Under the pieces are notes generated by a model. It made no database searches. It saw only the letters and a program-made list of their open reading frames with translations, and was not told the DNA's origin. Position numbers and translations under genes: made by a program. Below are positions 31,857 to 41,991 of a DNA stretch of 64,000 nt, in pieces. The stretch's first letter is position 1. Every line of letters begins with the position of its first letter. Source of the stretch: Semisulcospira habei (Eukaryota > Mollusca > Gastropoda > Semisulcospiridae); NCBI GenBank assembly GCA_036245525.1, contig BTPG01000006.1, positions 73,886,727-73,950,726 of the forward strand, in the 5' to 3' direction.

Positions 31857-33804
31857 ATGATGAATCTGCCGCCGGAGTATGACAAGTGCCTGCACAAGCA
31901 CACCAAGTACCTGGATAAACACATGGTGCCGGACGGGGTCTTTGTCTACCTGTCGGGCGCCAAAATCACCGACGACGAAGACAATCACAAGTACCACTCA
32001 GCGCCCGGCACGTACGACAAAAACCACACGCTGCTCAACATAGTGGCCAAGCATGGCCGCAAAGGGTTCGAAGCTTTCTTGGAGGCTCTGAAGACCACGG
32101 GGCAAGGGGAGCTGGCCGCAGAACTAGAGGCGACTTTGCAGGAACAGTACAGCAGTGTCATCGGGAAGCCGCAGATCGGCAAGATCAAGAACGATGCTAA
32201 GCAGGTAAACTCAACGTACGGTGATGGCCCGTCCACATCCTATGCACCCCCGACCCCTCAGTACATCGTGTATTCCACTCCAACACCACGACCTGGAGTG
32301 TCGTTTTCTCCTTCCAGGTAAGCTTAAACTATCAATATGTACCCACTCCATAAATTTCTCCTTCTTTGACACATGTACTGATATATTGTATAACAAGCAA
32401 ATTAATATTCATGAACTTGCTCGATATACTTTCCTTCCCATAATCCCTTGCAGACCTAAAGACAATCTTGATGCTTGACTGTCCGCAATGCAAAACCGCT
32501 AAATATGCGCATAATGTCACATTAGCAAGGTCCTTATGCTCACTAGTAATAAAATACTTCTTAGTGTGTTGGTACGCTCGAATTTCTTTCCCATACACAC
32601 ACATACACGAAGAATAGACAGCAGCGAACATACGAATCGAATCGCAATACTATTGAGATTGACGACACTGATGTCTGCTTGTGATAGTGACAACCTCTGA
32701 AAATGACTAAATAAACAAACCTGTTGGCATTTTCCGTCAGTATCCGTGTTCTGATTTACTCAACAACACGCACGATTATAGAAAGCACTTATGTCTACAC
32801 AGTCAAACGAAATTTCCGCTCGGCTGAGTCAGTCGACAGTCCAATACGTGGCACACAACAGGTTATTATTTGGACAGACAAACACACATCGGAAGTATCA
32901 CACCCTGGTTCATAAATAGACATAGTTATTAATGTCTGTGGTCGCACCTAAGGCAGCTTATCCGCCTGTTTTCTCCAAAATCGGAGTAGTGCGAGAGGGA
33001 ATTTGCACGATTAGACACGTTCAGGGGTGTCATATTTGCTGGGTTCTGTATGTTTGAAGCATACATTTGGTGTTGGACGGTAAAGTTCCCTTCAGCCTAT
33101 GTGCATGTAAACTTTACGTCATGTCACTTATTTTGCAACATTTCAGAAAAGTCTGACGTGATCTCGAGGCATGGCGGGTCCGGGATTGTGATTTTTAAGA
33201 GTATTGTGGTGACGTGATTTTTCTAGCACGTGTAGTACACACAGTGCCACTCAGTGCGCTAAAGAGGTAAGTTTCGGTATGTTTTAGCGTAAATCTAAAA
33301 AAACGTGAAAATATCCAGCGAAAGTCTACACAGCCTGAATAAACCTGGGCGTAAATCTATCCAGTGTAAATATCGCTATTTCATTGAGATATTTTTATTT
33401 GAGTAAATTCAAGCCTTTGTCGATTTATGGTGGATGGGATCATGCAGTGAAGATTCACGCTGAGTTTATTTAGTTCTAAACAAAAATGGAAATCAGAGGA
33501 ACACATTCGCACTGGGTGCGCTGAGTACATTTCGGTTAGTAGTGTCATGCTGGGAAGTTTTATGTCCAAATTTAGCGAAATTGACCACTTCAGCACCAAT
33601 GGCGGTAATCGGAAGGACTCTGGTAAAGTTTTGGACTAGGTACATACATTATATTGAGCAACATTTTGCTTGATACTGTGCCGATAAACAGACAGATGTG
33701 ATTACTTGACCCGATCAAAATGTCCTCGATTTACGACTCGGACATTTTGATTTGATTCTCGTAATCATATCTGCCTGTTATCGGCACTATATCAAGCAAA
33801 ATGT

Positions 33805-33902
<98 letters not shown>

Positions 33903-35726
33903 GTGTGCACGTATATTTGCAGGGTGGGGAAGCTACCCTGGGCGTGGGGGTAGCTTCCCCACCCTGCAAAAAAGGAAATAGCTACAAAAACGCCGACGAA
34001 AAGACAAACAGTAATTCCTTTCCTGGAGGAGGAAGCACAGGACAGGAGTCGCTGGAGGTCTCTCTATATACTCTCTATATATATACTGCTCGCAATAATT
34101 CACCCCTTCATTGCCACTGATCGTATATGGTACGTCTGAAATCTGTGCGAAAGCGCTTCAGCCGAACAATGGATATAATGTGGTTTCAGCAAGAGATCAT
34201 AGATCCTCATTACCCCCCGCAGTTGTGGGGACTAATGACGATCTATACCTCTTGCAGTAGTGTGGTGTTCTTTTTTCTCGGCAGTGAAGGAGTTAATGTA
34301 CAATGGTTATGATTTCAAGAAAGCACGACTCCGTCACTGAAATTGTAAGATTTTGTCTTGGAATGTTTGTCTTATTGCGAATAGTTATTCTGAGCACTGA
34401 TAGATTTGTGACAGTTTGTTCTCTGTCAAAACCAAATGAGTTGTGTTTTCTTCCACCCAGCAGGCTAATCTAGGTCTGCACTGTCATCACAATTCCGCTG
34501 CCTTCCCAAGAGTACTCCCCAGATAGACCCACTGGGGAAGTACACCACAAGTGCAATTTAGTTTATTCAAAGATGCTTGCGTACGCCGCAACTGAGTACA
34601 CTTCTATTCAACTGAAATGCTAAGCATCTCATTTTAATAGAAGTGTGGGTATATGTTACGTGGTGGTCGTAGTCGTAGTATGATACAATCACACCAGACG
34701 CACGCACGTAGGGTTCCCGGGTTCTTGTAAAATGAAGAAACTCAGTTCACTCGGCTGCAACTCGTCACACGTGGCATAAGGTTGTAGACCACTCTGGAGT
34801 AACAGTTCCAACAATATTTTATAGCAGCGATGCGATCTCCACACAATGCATTCACAAATTCACACTGATACACTGTCTCCTCTACAATGCATCAACACTT
34901 TTGACACCACACTGCGTCCCTCATACAATGTACACACATACTTCCTAACACGGATTACAGATTTCCAGAACAATCTTGCAAAGTCTCCCAACACAACCAA
35001 TCAGACAAGAAAACGTAACCAAAACTCATTAATATTCATGAAAATTACACTAGAATGAACTACAAAAATCCACTACTATTTAGGCGTTTTTGATACAATG
35101 TTACGAAATATAGCCGACACTTTGACGTCATATCTGAGGTCACTAGAAAGATCGCGACCCTGTACGTCACAACAAAAATCGAACGCAATTCTCCGTGCAA
35201 AAGAAAATGACTCCTACTAAAAAGGTACGTAATTCTTATCCAAAATAACTCAAATGAATATCGGATCTTTCCTATGATTAACACACACATGCTCTCAAAG
35301 AATAACACAACCACAAACGTAACAGTATATCTGGGGAATGCTTCTCAGTGCAAACAGTACGGTAATTTTTGGGTTTATCACATGGCGTGCATAGCAGTGT
35401 CTTCAGTTTTTGTGTGTTCTACTTCTAAGACACGGTCCATCTTGTTTGTCCACTTTGAAGAAGATTAGAACTGAACCTATTGTGATCGATACCTCTGAAA
35501 AGGCGTTGTCATAGCAGGCGTGTCGCGACTGGATAAGCGGCATAAAGCCGCGTATCCGGACGCTACATGTCTTGAATTAGTTAAATAGACTGTAAAGTGT
35601 TTCACCTGTGTTATTCCAATTCGTGTTTATTGTTTGTTTGTTTTATTATTATTATTATTATTATTATCATCATCATCATCATCATCATCATCATTATTAT
35701 TATTATTATTACATTTATTGTATTAC

Positions 35727-35759
<33 letters not shown>

Positions 35760-37142
35760 AGATGATGTCTTGCCTGCGATACAGATCTCGCAGTGTAGCC
35801 AGAACGCCCCTGACGCCGCCTCTGACGGAGGGAGAGCTTGTGGACCACATCCACCGCCTGAAGAGCTTGCTGGCCAGAATAAGTTCCTCGCATGCTGATT
35901 TCCACAGCAGGCAAGAGGCGCAGCACTTACTAGGTGGGTCCACGGTGACTTGCGTAGTATGCGTACGTACAGTATCAAAGTATGTCAGATTTTTAGGTGC
36001 ACGCATTGTCTTAACCCTTTTCCTGCCAGTGTAGTACATTTTTGTTTCTGAAATCTTGGCCTCAACGACCAAAAGCCATCACCGTCCAAGAAACTGGTAC
36101 TATGATCAGCAAGAGGCATAGATCCTCATGAGCCCCCGCAGTCGCGGGGGCTTATGAGGATCTATGCCTCGTGCAGTGTGATCGTGTTCGCCTTTAGCAT
36201 TGGTTCAAAGGGTTCCTCATTTTAGAAATCAGTAATCCAGACCAAACAAGAAAGAATAAACACTAGACGGATGTCTCAACAATCACAATGGGCGTGTCCG
36301 TGTGACAACTGCCGCGTCACGTGAAAATCATTGTAAAGGCTCTTTTTGTCGTTATTGTTTTGGTGGTTTGTAGTTGTTGTTGTTGTGGCTTTTGATTTTT
36401 GCCCCCCAGTGTATTTCAAGCATGCACACATTTAATTTTCAGCGATTCTTCAAAAGTTGTCAGTATCTGCGTAGCATAGAAGACACTAACAAACGCAGCT
36501 GATGAACATCGCCAGTTGTAAACGGTTGCAGAACTGTCTGAGGCGCGTCAGCTCGATCAGTTGATTCGAGACGTGCAGCAGTGTATCCGAATGCTGCTCG
36601 TCTCCTACATGCTGCCTTATATATATATATAATTCATTCAAGGGACCCTGCATCAATAGCTGCGGATGTGTCGTACAGCGTTGCCGGCGGCTATTCATTA
36701 GGGGCGCCTTAAATGAGGTCAGCCTCGGTGACTCCCATAATCTGAGGATTACTGTATTCATATGATCTGTCGGAAATTCGTAGATTCTTGTAAGCCCATG
36801 CAATTGCAGGTGCTTGATGTAGACTTCATTAAGGAGGCTGAAAGTTATTATAAAAAATCATGGCACTTCAATGATACAACGTACCATAAGACTGTGACAA
36901 ATGATAGCATGTCTTTAGTCTCCTCCCCTCTCTCTCTCTCTCTCCAACCAGGCGAGCTTGACGAGGCGGGACAGTCCATGCTGGACCGCGTGCATCAGCT
37001 GTCCGAAGAGAACGAGGTGAAAGACCAGGAGCTGCGGAGAGCCAAGTACATGGTGCGGGGGCTAGAGGCGGAGATACAAGAGCTGAAAACAAAGACTGTC
37101 ACTGTCACGCCGAACAAGTCCAAGACGTGCGTTGTTCTGTAG
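31857..37142 (+). CDS. CARD-coiled coil protein with C-terminal CaaX box (3 exons)
   Basis: Exons 31857-32317, 35785-35933 and 36952-37142; phases 2 and 1 agree, giving 266 residues. The ATG is the first after an in-frame TAA at 31848-31850. Residues about 5-95 read as a CARD death-fold: [36 protein letters not shown] and [11 protein letters not shown] fit the family pattern of helices. Residues about 110-170 are Pro/Ser/Thr/Tyr-rich. Exons 2 and 3 encode a long amphipathic helix (about 172-248) with leucine heptads, then a basic stretch and the end SKTCVVL. CVVL is a CaaX box; a terminal Leu favours geranylgeranylation. The inferred product is a membrane-tethered CARD adaptor that can oligomerise; partners are unknown. 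I do not recognise a named orthologue. Intron 1 holds several palindromes, an AT microsatellite and a LINE derivative. An in-frame GTAAAC after CAG at 32206 could be an alternative donor. Confidence 0.88.
33646..33804. mobile_element. Palindromic element (not TTAA-bounded) in CARD gene intron 1
   Basis: ACATTTTGCTTGATACTG pairs with TATATCAAGCAAAATGTT; the centre is GGACATTTTGAT/ATCAAAATGTCC. One arm recurs at 15700-15772 next to an FREP exon. Confidence 0.88.
33805..33898. repeat. (AT)n microsatellite
   Basis: About 94 bases of AT, directly between the palindrome and the LINE derivative. Confidence 0.98.
33920..34063 (+). mobile_element. Internally deleted derivative of LINE A
   Basis: 33948-34035 matches the 5' end of LINE A (reverse of 45964-46055), including TAGCTACAAAAACGCCGACG. 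It switches at GGAAG to the LINE A 3' region (CACAGGACAGGAGTCGCTGG, reverse of 42065-42084). Both parent sites have GAAG at the switch. The left end is folded into a palindrome (GCAGGGTGGGGAAGCTACCC paired to the right). The parent's TAAG tail is absent. Confidence 0.87.
34097..34296. mobile_element. Family-2 MITE
   Basis: AATTCACCCCTTCATTGCC to CGGCAGTGAAGGAGTTAA, with hairpin CCCCCCGCAGTTGTGGGG. CARD gene intron 1. Confidence 0.85.
34297..35590. other. CARD gene intron 1, 3' part
   Basis: No exon recognised. It ends with a family-5-like fragment (about 35520-35585: GGATAAGCGGCATAAAGCC, right end GAATTAGTTAA). Confidence 0.5.
35643..35758. repeat. (ATT)n/(ATC)n microsatellite
   Basis: Trinucleotide runs ending 26 bases before CARD exon 2, so they contribute to the region before the acceptor. 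Confidence 0.96.
36011..36214. mobile_element. TTAA MITE, family 2
   Basis: TTAACCCTTTTCCTGCCAG to TGGTTCAAAGGGTTCC, with hairpin GAGCCCCCGCAGTCGCGGG. CARD gene intron 2. Confidence 0.88.
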
Positions 37143-37472
37143 CGCTCTTTATGCGGGCTGTAACACACTGTATTCCGAAAGTTTGCAGACGTCATCTATA
37201 AACAACATCACGGTTCAGGAGACACCACGACCATGATAGTTGACCACTGTTTTCATCGAACACGTGCAGTTTTGACCTACTGATTTCCGGAGATCGTCTA
37301 TTGACCACAGGCAGATGCTCTACGTCATAAAATGACGTCATATCATGCAGAGTTGTACTGCATCACTGAACGTGACGTCAATCGAAGCTGCCTGTCACAA
37401 CTACAGTATTCTATCGATGTCATTCTTTGCCATTTTCTTGTTCCAAAATGCGGCATCTCTCTTGAATTCGCA

Positions 37473-37584
37473 CTCAAACCAAGGGGAATCACAGCGCTGG
37501 ACAGACAAACAGTTAGATCTCCTGCCCCCGCCTATCAGGCACCCAATCGTCCAGCGCTGTGATTCCCCTTGGTTTGAGTACAAT
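37473..37584. repeat. Palindrome 3' of the CARD gene
   Basis: ACTCAAACCAAGGGGAATCA with CAGCGCTGGAC is mirrored exactly by GTCCAGCGCTG and TGATTCCCCTTGGTTTGAGT; the loop is about 45 bases. No TTAA ends; it lies about 330 bases after the stop codon. Confidence 0.93.
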
Positions 37585-37990
37585 TCTGCCAGCGCTAGCC
37601 TCACCTATCTGGTTTGTGAGTATCTTGAATTCGCAAACTGCAGTGACGTCACACCGAACTGTGAAAGTCACTAAATGGAAAGTGAGGTTTCTTTATACCT
37701 TCAGCTCATGAATTCCAGAGGATCGCGAATGGCTGCAAGAAGAGACTGGAGGCATAACAGCAAGATTACAAGCGATGCCAAGCAGATCAATACCTCGTGC
37801 GCTGGTGGCGACTCGTCCTCGACTGTGATGACTTAGTGGTAGTGCCTGATGAGAATGGTCGCGTTGCCAGTGCAGACGGAGGGCTCGGTCATCACTGCCG
37901 CATGAACATTTTGCAATAAACGTGAGACTGAAATGACTAATGGGGCCAAGAGACATTTTAGGAACACGGTTATTATTTGGTACGGGTGTC

Positions 37991-38098
37991 CCCAGTAGCA
38001 AAACGTCTTCGGACTCACGACGGCCGCAGTGGGCTCGCGCACAGCCGTGCGCGGACCCACTGCGGCCGTCGTGGGCCCGAGGACCTTTGGTTACTGGG
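37991..38098. mobile_element. Family-4 GC-rich palindrome
   Basis: CCCCAGTAGCAAAACG to TTTGGTTACTGGGG, arms around GCGCACAGCCGTGCGC. Confidence 0.92.
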
Positions 38099-38363
38099 GT
38101 AATAGTCTGACAAGACCCTTTATATATGCTCTCGAGTGTGTGTTTGTGTGTGTGGGAGAAGCCGGAGGGAGTGAGGGGGATGGGGGGGGGGGACTTTGTA
38201 CGCCCGTGATAGACTCACTACGGCAAGCGCTAGGGTTCACTGAATAGATAGTGTGGCTTGAGTACACAATTCATTCCCAACACAAATTCAAATTGAAATT
38301 TGTGTTGACATGTATGTCAGTTGTATGTACTTTACAAATTGCTAAGCTCATGCAAGCCTACTT

Positions 38364-39502
38364 CTTCAGCATGATGTTGAAGCAGGCCACAGTGGACCTC
38401 GACGATGACGACGCAGTGTACATCAGGTATCGTCTCGATGGCAGCCTGTTCAACCTCAGAAGATTGCAGGCCCACACGAAAACCCTAGACCAACTGATTC
38501 GTGAGCTGCTCTTTGCTGATGACGCTGCCCTCGTTGCACACACAGAGAGAGCCTTGCAGCGCATTACGTCCTGCTTCGCAGATGCCGCCCAGCTCTTTGG
38601 ACTTGAGGTCAGTCTGAAAAAGACAGAGGTCCTTCATCAGCCGGCACCCAAGGACGAGCATCGCCCTTCCCACATCACCATCGGCGAGTCCGAACTGAAG
38701 TCTGTACACCAGTTTACCTACCTTGGCTGCATCATCACGTCAGACGCCAAGCTGGACAAGGAGCTGGACAACAGGCTGGCAAAAGCAAACAGTGCTTTCG
38801 GGCGACTATTCAAGCGGGTGTGGCACAATCAACAGCTGAAAAAAGGCACCAAGATCAGCGTGTACAGAGCTGTCGTCCTCACCACCCTGCTGTACGGTTC
38901 CGAGTCCTGGGCCCTCTACCGCAGCCAACTACGACTCCTCGAACGCTTTCACCAGCGCTGCCTGCGTACCATCCTAAGCATTCACTGGAGTGACTATGTC
39001 ACCAACGTCGAGGTCCTTGAACAGGCGGAAACTGTGAACATCGAGGCTTTGCTGCTGCGGACACAGCTTCGCTGGGCGGGGCACGTCTCCAGGATGGAGG
39101 ATCATCGCCTACCCAAGATCACTCTGTTCGGCGAGCTCGCCACTGGACACCGAGACAGAGGGGCACCAAAGAAGAGATACAAAGACGGTCTCAAGAAGTC
39201 ACTTAGTGCCTGCCAAATCGACCACCGCCAGTGGTCTTCGCTTGCTGCGGACCGTGACACCTGGCGCTCCACCATTCACAAGGCAGCCGTCTCCTTTGAG
39301 GACTCTCGCAGAGCTAACCTTAAGGACAAGCGGCTCAGAAGAAAAAACAGAGTTGTCGTAACTCAGAACCCTGACCAGACCTTCCCCTGCAGCCACTGCG
39401 GTCGAACCTGCCTGTCCCGGATTGGCCTCCGCAGCCACGAAAATGCATGCAGACGACGTGGGCAAGCCCTATAGAATCTTCGTTCGCGAAGTCAAGCCAA
39501 GA
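38364..39502 (+). pseudogene. 5'-truncated LINE C (reverse transcriptase C-terminal part)
   Basis: An open frame to 39474 encodes the second half of a non-LTR reverse transcriptase: IRELLFADDAALVAH (catalytic FADD), FTYLGCIITSD, LLYGSESWAL and RWAGHVSRMED. A Cys/His knuckle follows near the C-terminus (CSHCGRTC ... HENAC). No endonuclease or N-terminal RT motifs precede it. GCAAGCCTACTT flanks it at 38352-38363 and 39503-39514, so truncation occurred at integration. The frame is intact, so it is young; no poly(A). Confidence 0.93.
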
Positions 39503-40430
39503 GCAAGCCTACTTATTCCGAAATAAAGCCAGGCAATATTATAGACTAATGCTTAATTTAGCCGCCGATAAAACTTGGCGCTTCTGTTGTTGTTGTCGTT
39601 GTTGCTTTGTTGTTGTTGCGGATTTTTTTAATATATGTTCACTGATTGTTTTGTTTTTGATATAAGTGCTGCTGTTGCGGATGTTGTCGTTGTCAAGATC
39701 ATACGCGGTATTGCAGTTCACTGACTGAGTTGTATCCGATCGAGCCGTTATGCGTATCATTTATGATGCTGTCAGTGCCCGTTATTGATTTTCGTCAGTG
39801 CTTTGTTTTGTGCATTGTTCAGCTTTCTGATAGTCGGGTTTTTGTATTTCGACTGCGTGCAAGCTGACTGCATTGAACACGGAGTTTGTCATGCTAAGTC
39901 CCAAAGTCACAGACCAGCATATAAATCATATATAGTCTCAGTCTACATAAAAACCGCAAAGCCAACACGGTCCACCGATGTGCAAGCAAACTGCACGTTT
40001 CAATTCGCCGTATGTGATCTTGACATTACGAGTGTCTTTGGTATAATCTGCCTCAGTTAATGCTAAGTTTGGCGTCAGAGCCGGACAAACTGAGACAATT
40101 TGTACCTGCAAAAACAACAGATAATATCTGGTGACGGGTTGAACATAATGGGAACATTCTACACAGACTGTATGACACTCCCCCCCCTTTGACCTTCACC
40201 TTTAATAGGGTCAACAAAATAGGCCATGCTTGGAAAGGCCTCATTGTGAAATATCATAGTGCCACGTTTCATTGAGACTGAAGTATCATTCAAATCTGAA
40301 AAGTCGAAAAAACAATTTCCACATGTTGCTGATATCTAATGACCCTTTTGGGCTCAGCGGCACATATGTCTACATGAATATGTGATGTGTGTTCACTATC
40401 TCCACCCCACCCCCACCCCTGCACCATCAC
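39503..40430. other. Stretch without a recognised gene
   Basis: TTG-rich tract (39585-39660) and ordinary AT-rich sequence. Nothing supported. Confidence 0.5.
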
Positions 40431-40436
40431 ACACAA

Positions 40437-40445
40437 CACACACAC

Positions 40446-40506
<61 letters not shown>
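40437..40506. repeat. (CA)n microsatellite
   Basis: About 70 bases, CA with one CAA interruption. Confidence 0.97.
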
Positions 40507-40510
<4 letters not shown>

Positions 40511-40824
40511 CGACCCCCGCTTCCGGGGCGCGAACTGTGAGTGCTACCACTCGAGACACACCCGACCCACACTAACACAAACCTAACACAAACACCAGAG
40601 GAACAATGACGACGACATGTATTACATATAACCCTAACAATCCCAAAATATCCTCTCTCAATCTTATCCACGCATTCACACATCACATTCACACTCACAC
40701 ACGTCCAAACTCCCCACCCCGAATATCCGTTATGCACAATACAAAATAACAACAAATATATAATAAAACAAATATCCTAAATAAAATACAAAAGAAAACC
40801 GAGTCTGAAAAGCCTAAATCCTAA

Positions 40825-41285
40825 GCCACCGGACCCCGACGGAAGCACAAGCGCTAACGCCAGTTAGACCAACGCCTTTGTTTCCGTGAAGAGTCCCTCA
40901 CAGCACGTGCCTCCTTAAATAACACAGTATTTCAAATAGCACAATATCAAATATACGATGAACCAAATATGCTTACTAAAACACGAATGAAGATCGAGAA
41001 AAATGAATATAATTCGTAAGCTACTGAATCTGCCCAGCGGGAGCACGAACGACAAGTTCGAAATAAACCAATGCTTTCACAAACTAGACATTCACAGCAC
41101 AAGGCTCCTTTAACTAACACGTTTCAGAATAAACAATATCACGTATACAAATACCATATATTTCACGTCACTGGACCTTCTCGCCGGAAGCACAACCGTT
41201 AAGCTCAGCTCAGCTCGACGCTCTTGCTTCCGCGATAAGGCCCTCCGTAACACAGGCTGCTTTTAAATAATACAATATCTCAAAA
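40825..41285. repeat. Three diverged tandem units of about 180 bp
   Basis: Each unit has a GGAAGCACAA- or GGGAGCACGAAC-type start (40849, 41039, 41197), an internal CGCTCTTGCTTCCG- or CGCCTTTGTTTCCG-like stretch, a CTCACAGCAC- or CCGTAACACAGG-like stretch and an ACAATATC end. Function unknown; possibly an old tandem repeat or part of an unidentified LTR-type element. Confidence 0.6.
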
Positions 41286-41991
41286 ACTTTCCGTCACTGT
41301 GACAAAGCTCCTCTCACAACATGGTCACTACGAGGAGATGAAATAAGTCTCACAACGTTCTTTACGAGATTTTAAACAAGCAAAACTTTACTTAAATAGC
41401 TTAGAAACAATTAAATGGGACGACCTGACCTGACTAAACACAGGCGTGCCGCGACACTCGTAACAGCACCCAGGTCCGGCGTCGTAGCCCCACAAGGCGG
41501 AGTGACACAGTCAGCCTCCACTGTCAGTACCACAGCACGGTGGCAGACTTAGCCGGTTAGTTCTTTAAGCTTTAGGCCGATGGATTTGGACCATTGGATT
41601 AGGATGCATGCCATCTGTGAAGACGCCCCGGCTAGGACGAAGACAAACAAGGACAAGACAAGCCAGGGGTAAAGTCGTTGCAGCTCTTCTTCTCTTCTCT
41701 GTCTATGGACACCGGCTCTGGGACGACCAAAACCGTATTGCAGGGCCGATACAAAAGGCCGACACCGATGCTTGCGGCCTTCAGCAAATGGCGAACCATG
41801 CCTGAAAGACCGCCCTAGGAGACTGCTGGAAAAACGACTGACTGTTTCGCAGTTGAAAAAGCGAATGTCTAACAATTTGGATAACGTTAGGTTAGCAAAA
41901 AAAAAAAAAAAAACGCTCACTAAATCATGTGATTAAAATCCACGTGAAACAATAACCATCCGATCGCGGAGACTGGGCGATCACGTGTGTC

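Noticed and set aside
34650..34830. Possible solo LTR (GTTACGTGGTGG..., GTTCCCGGGTTC)
   Set aside because: No paired terminal motif, target duplication or second copy was found in the window.
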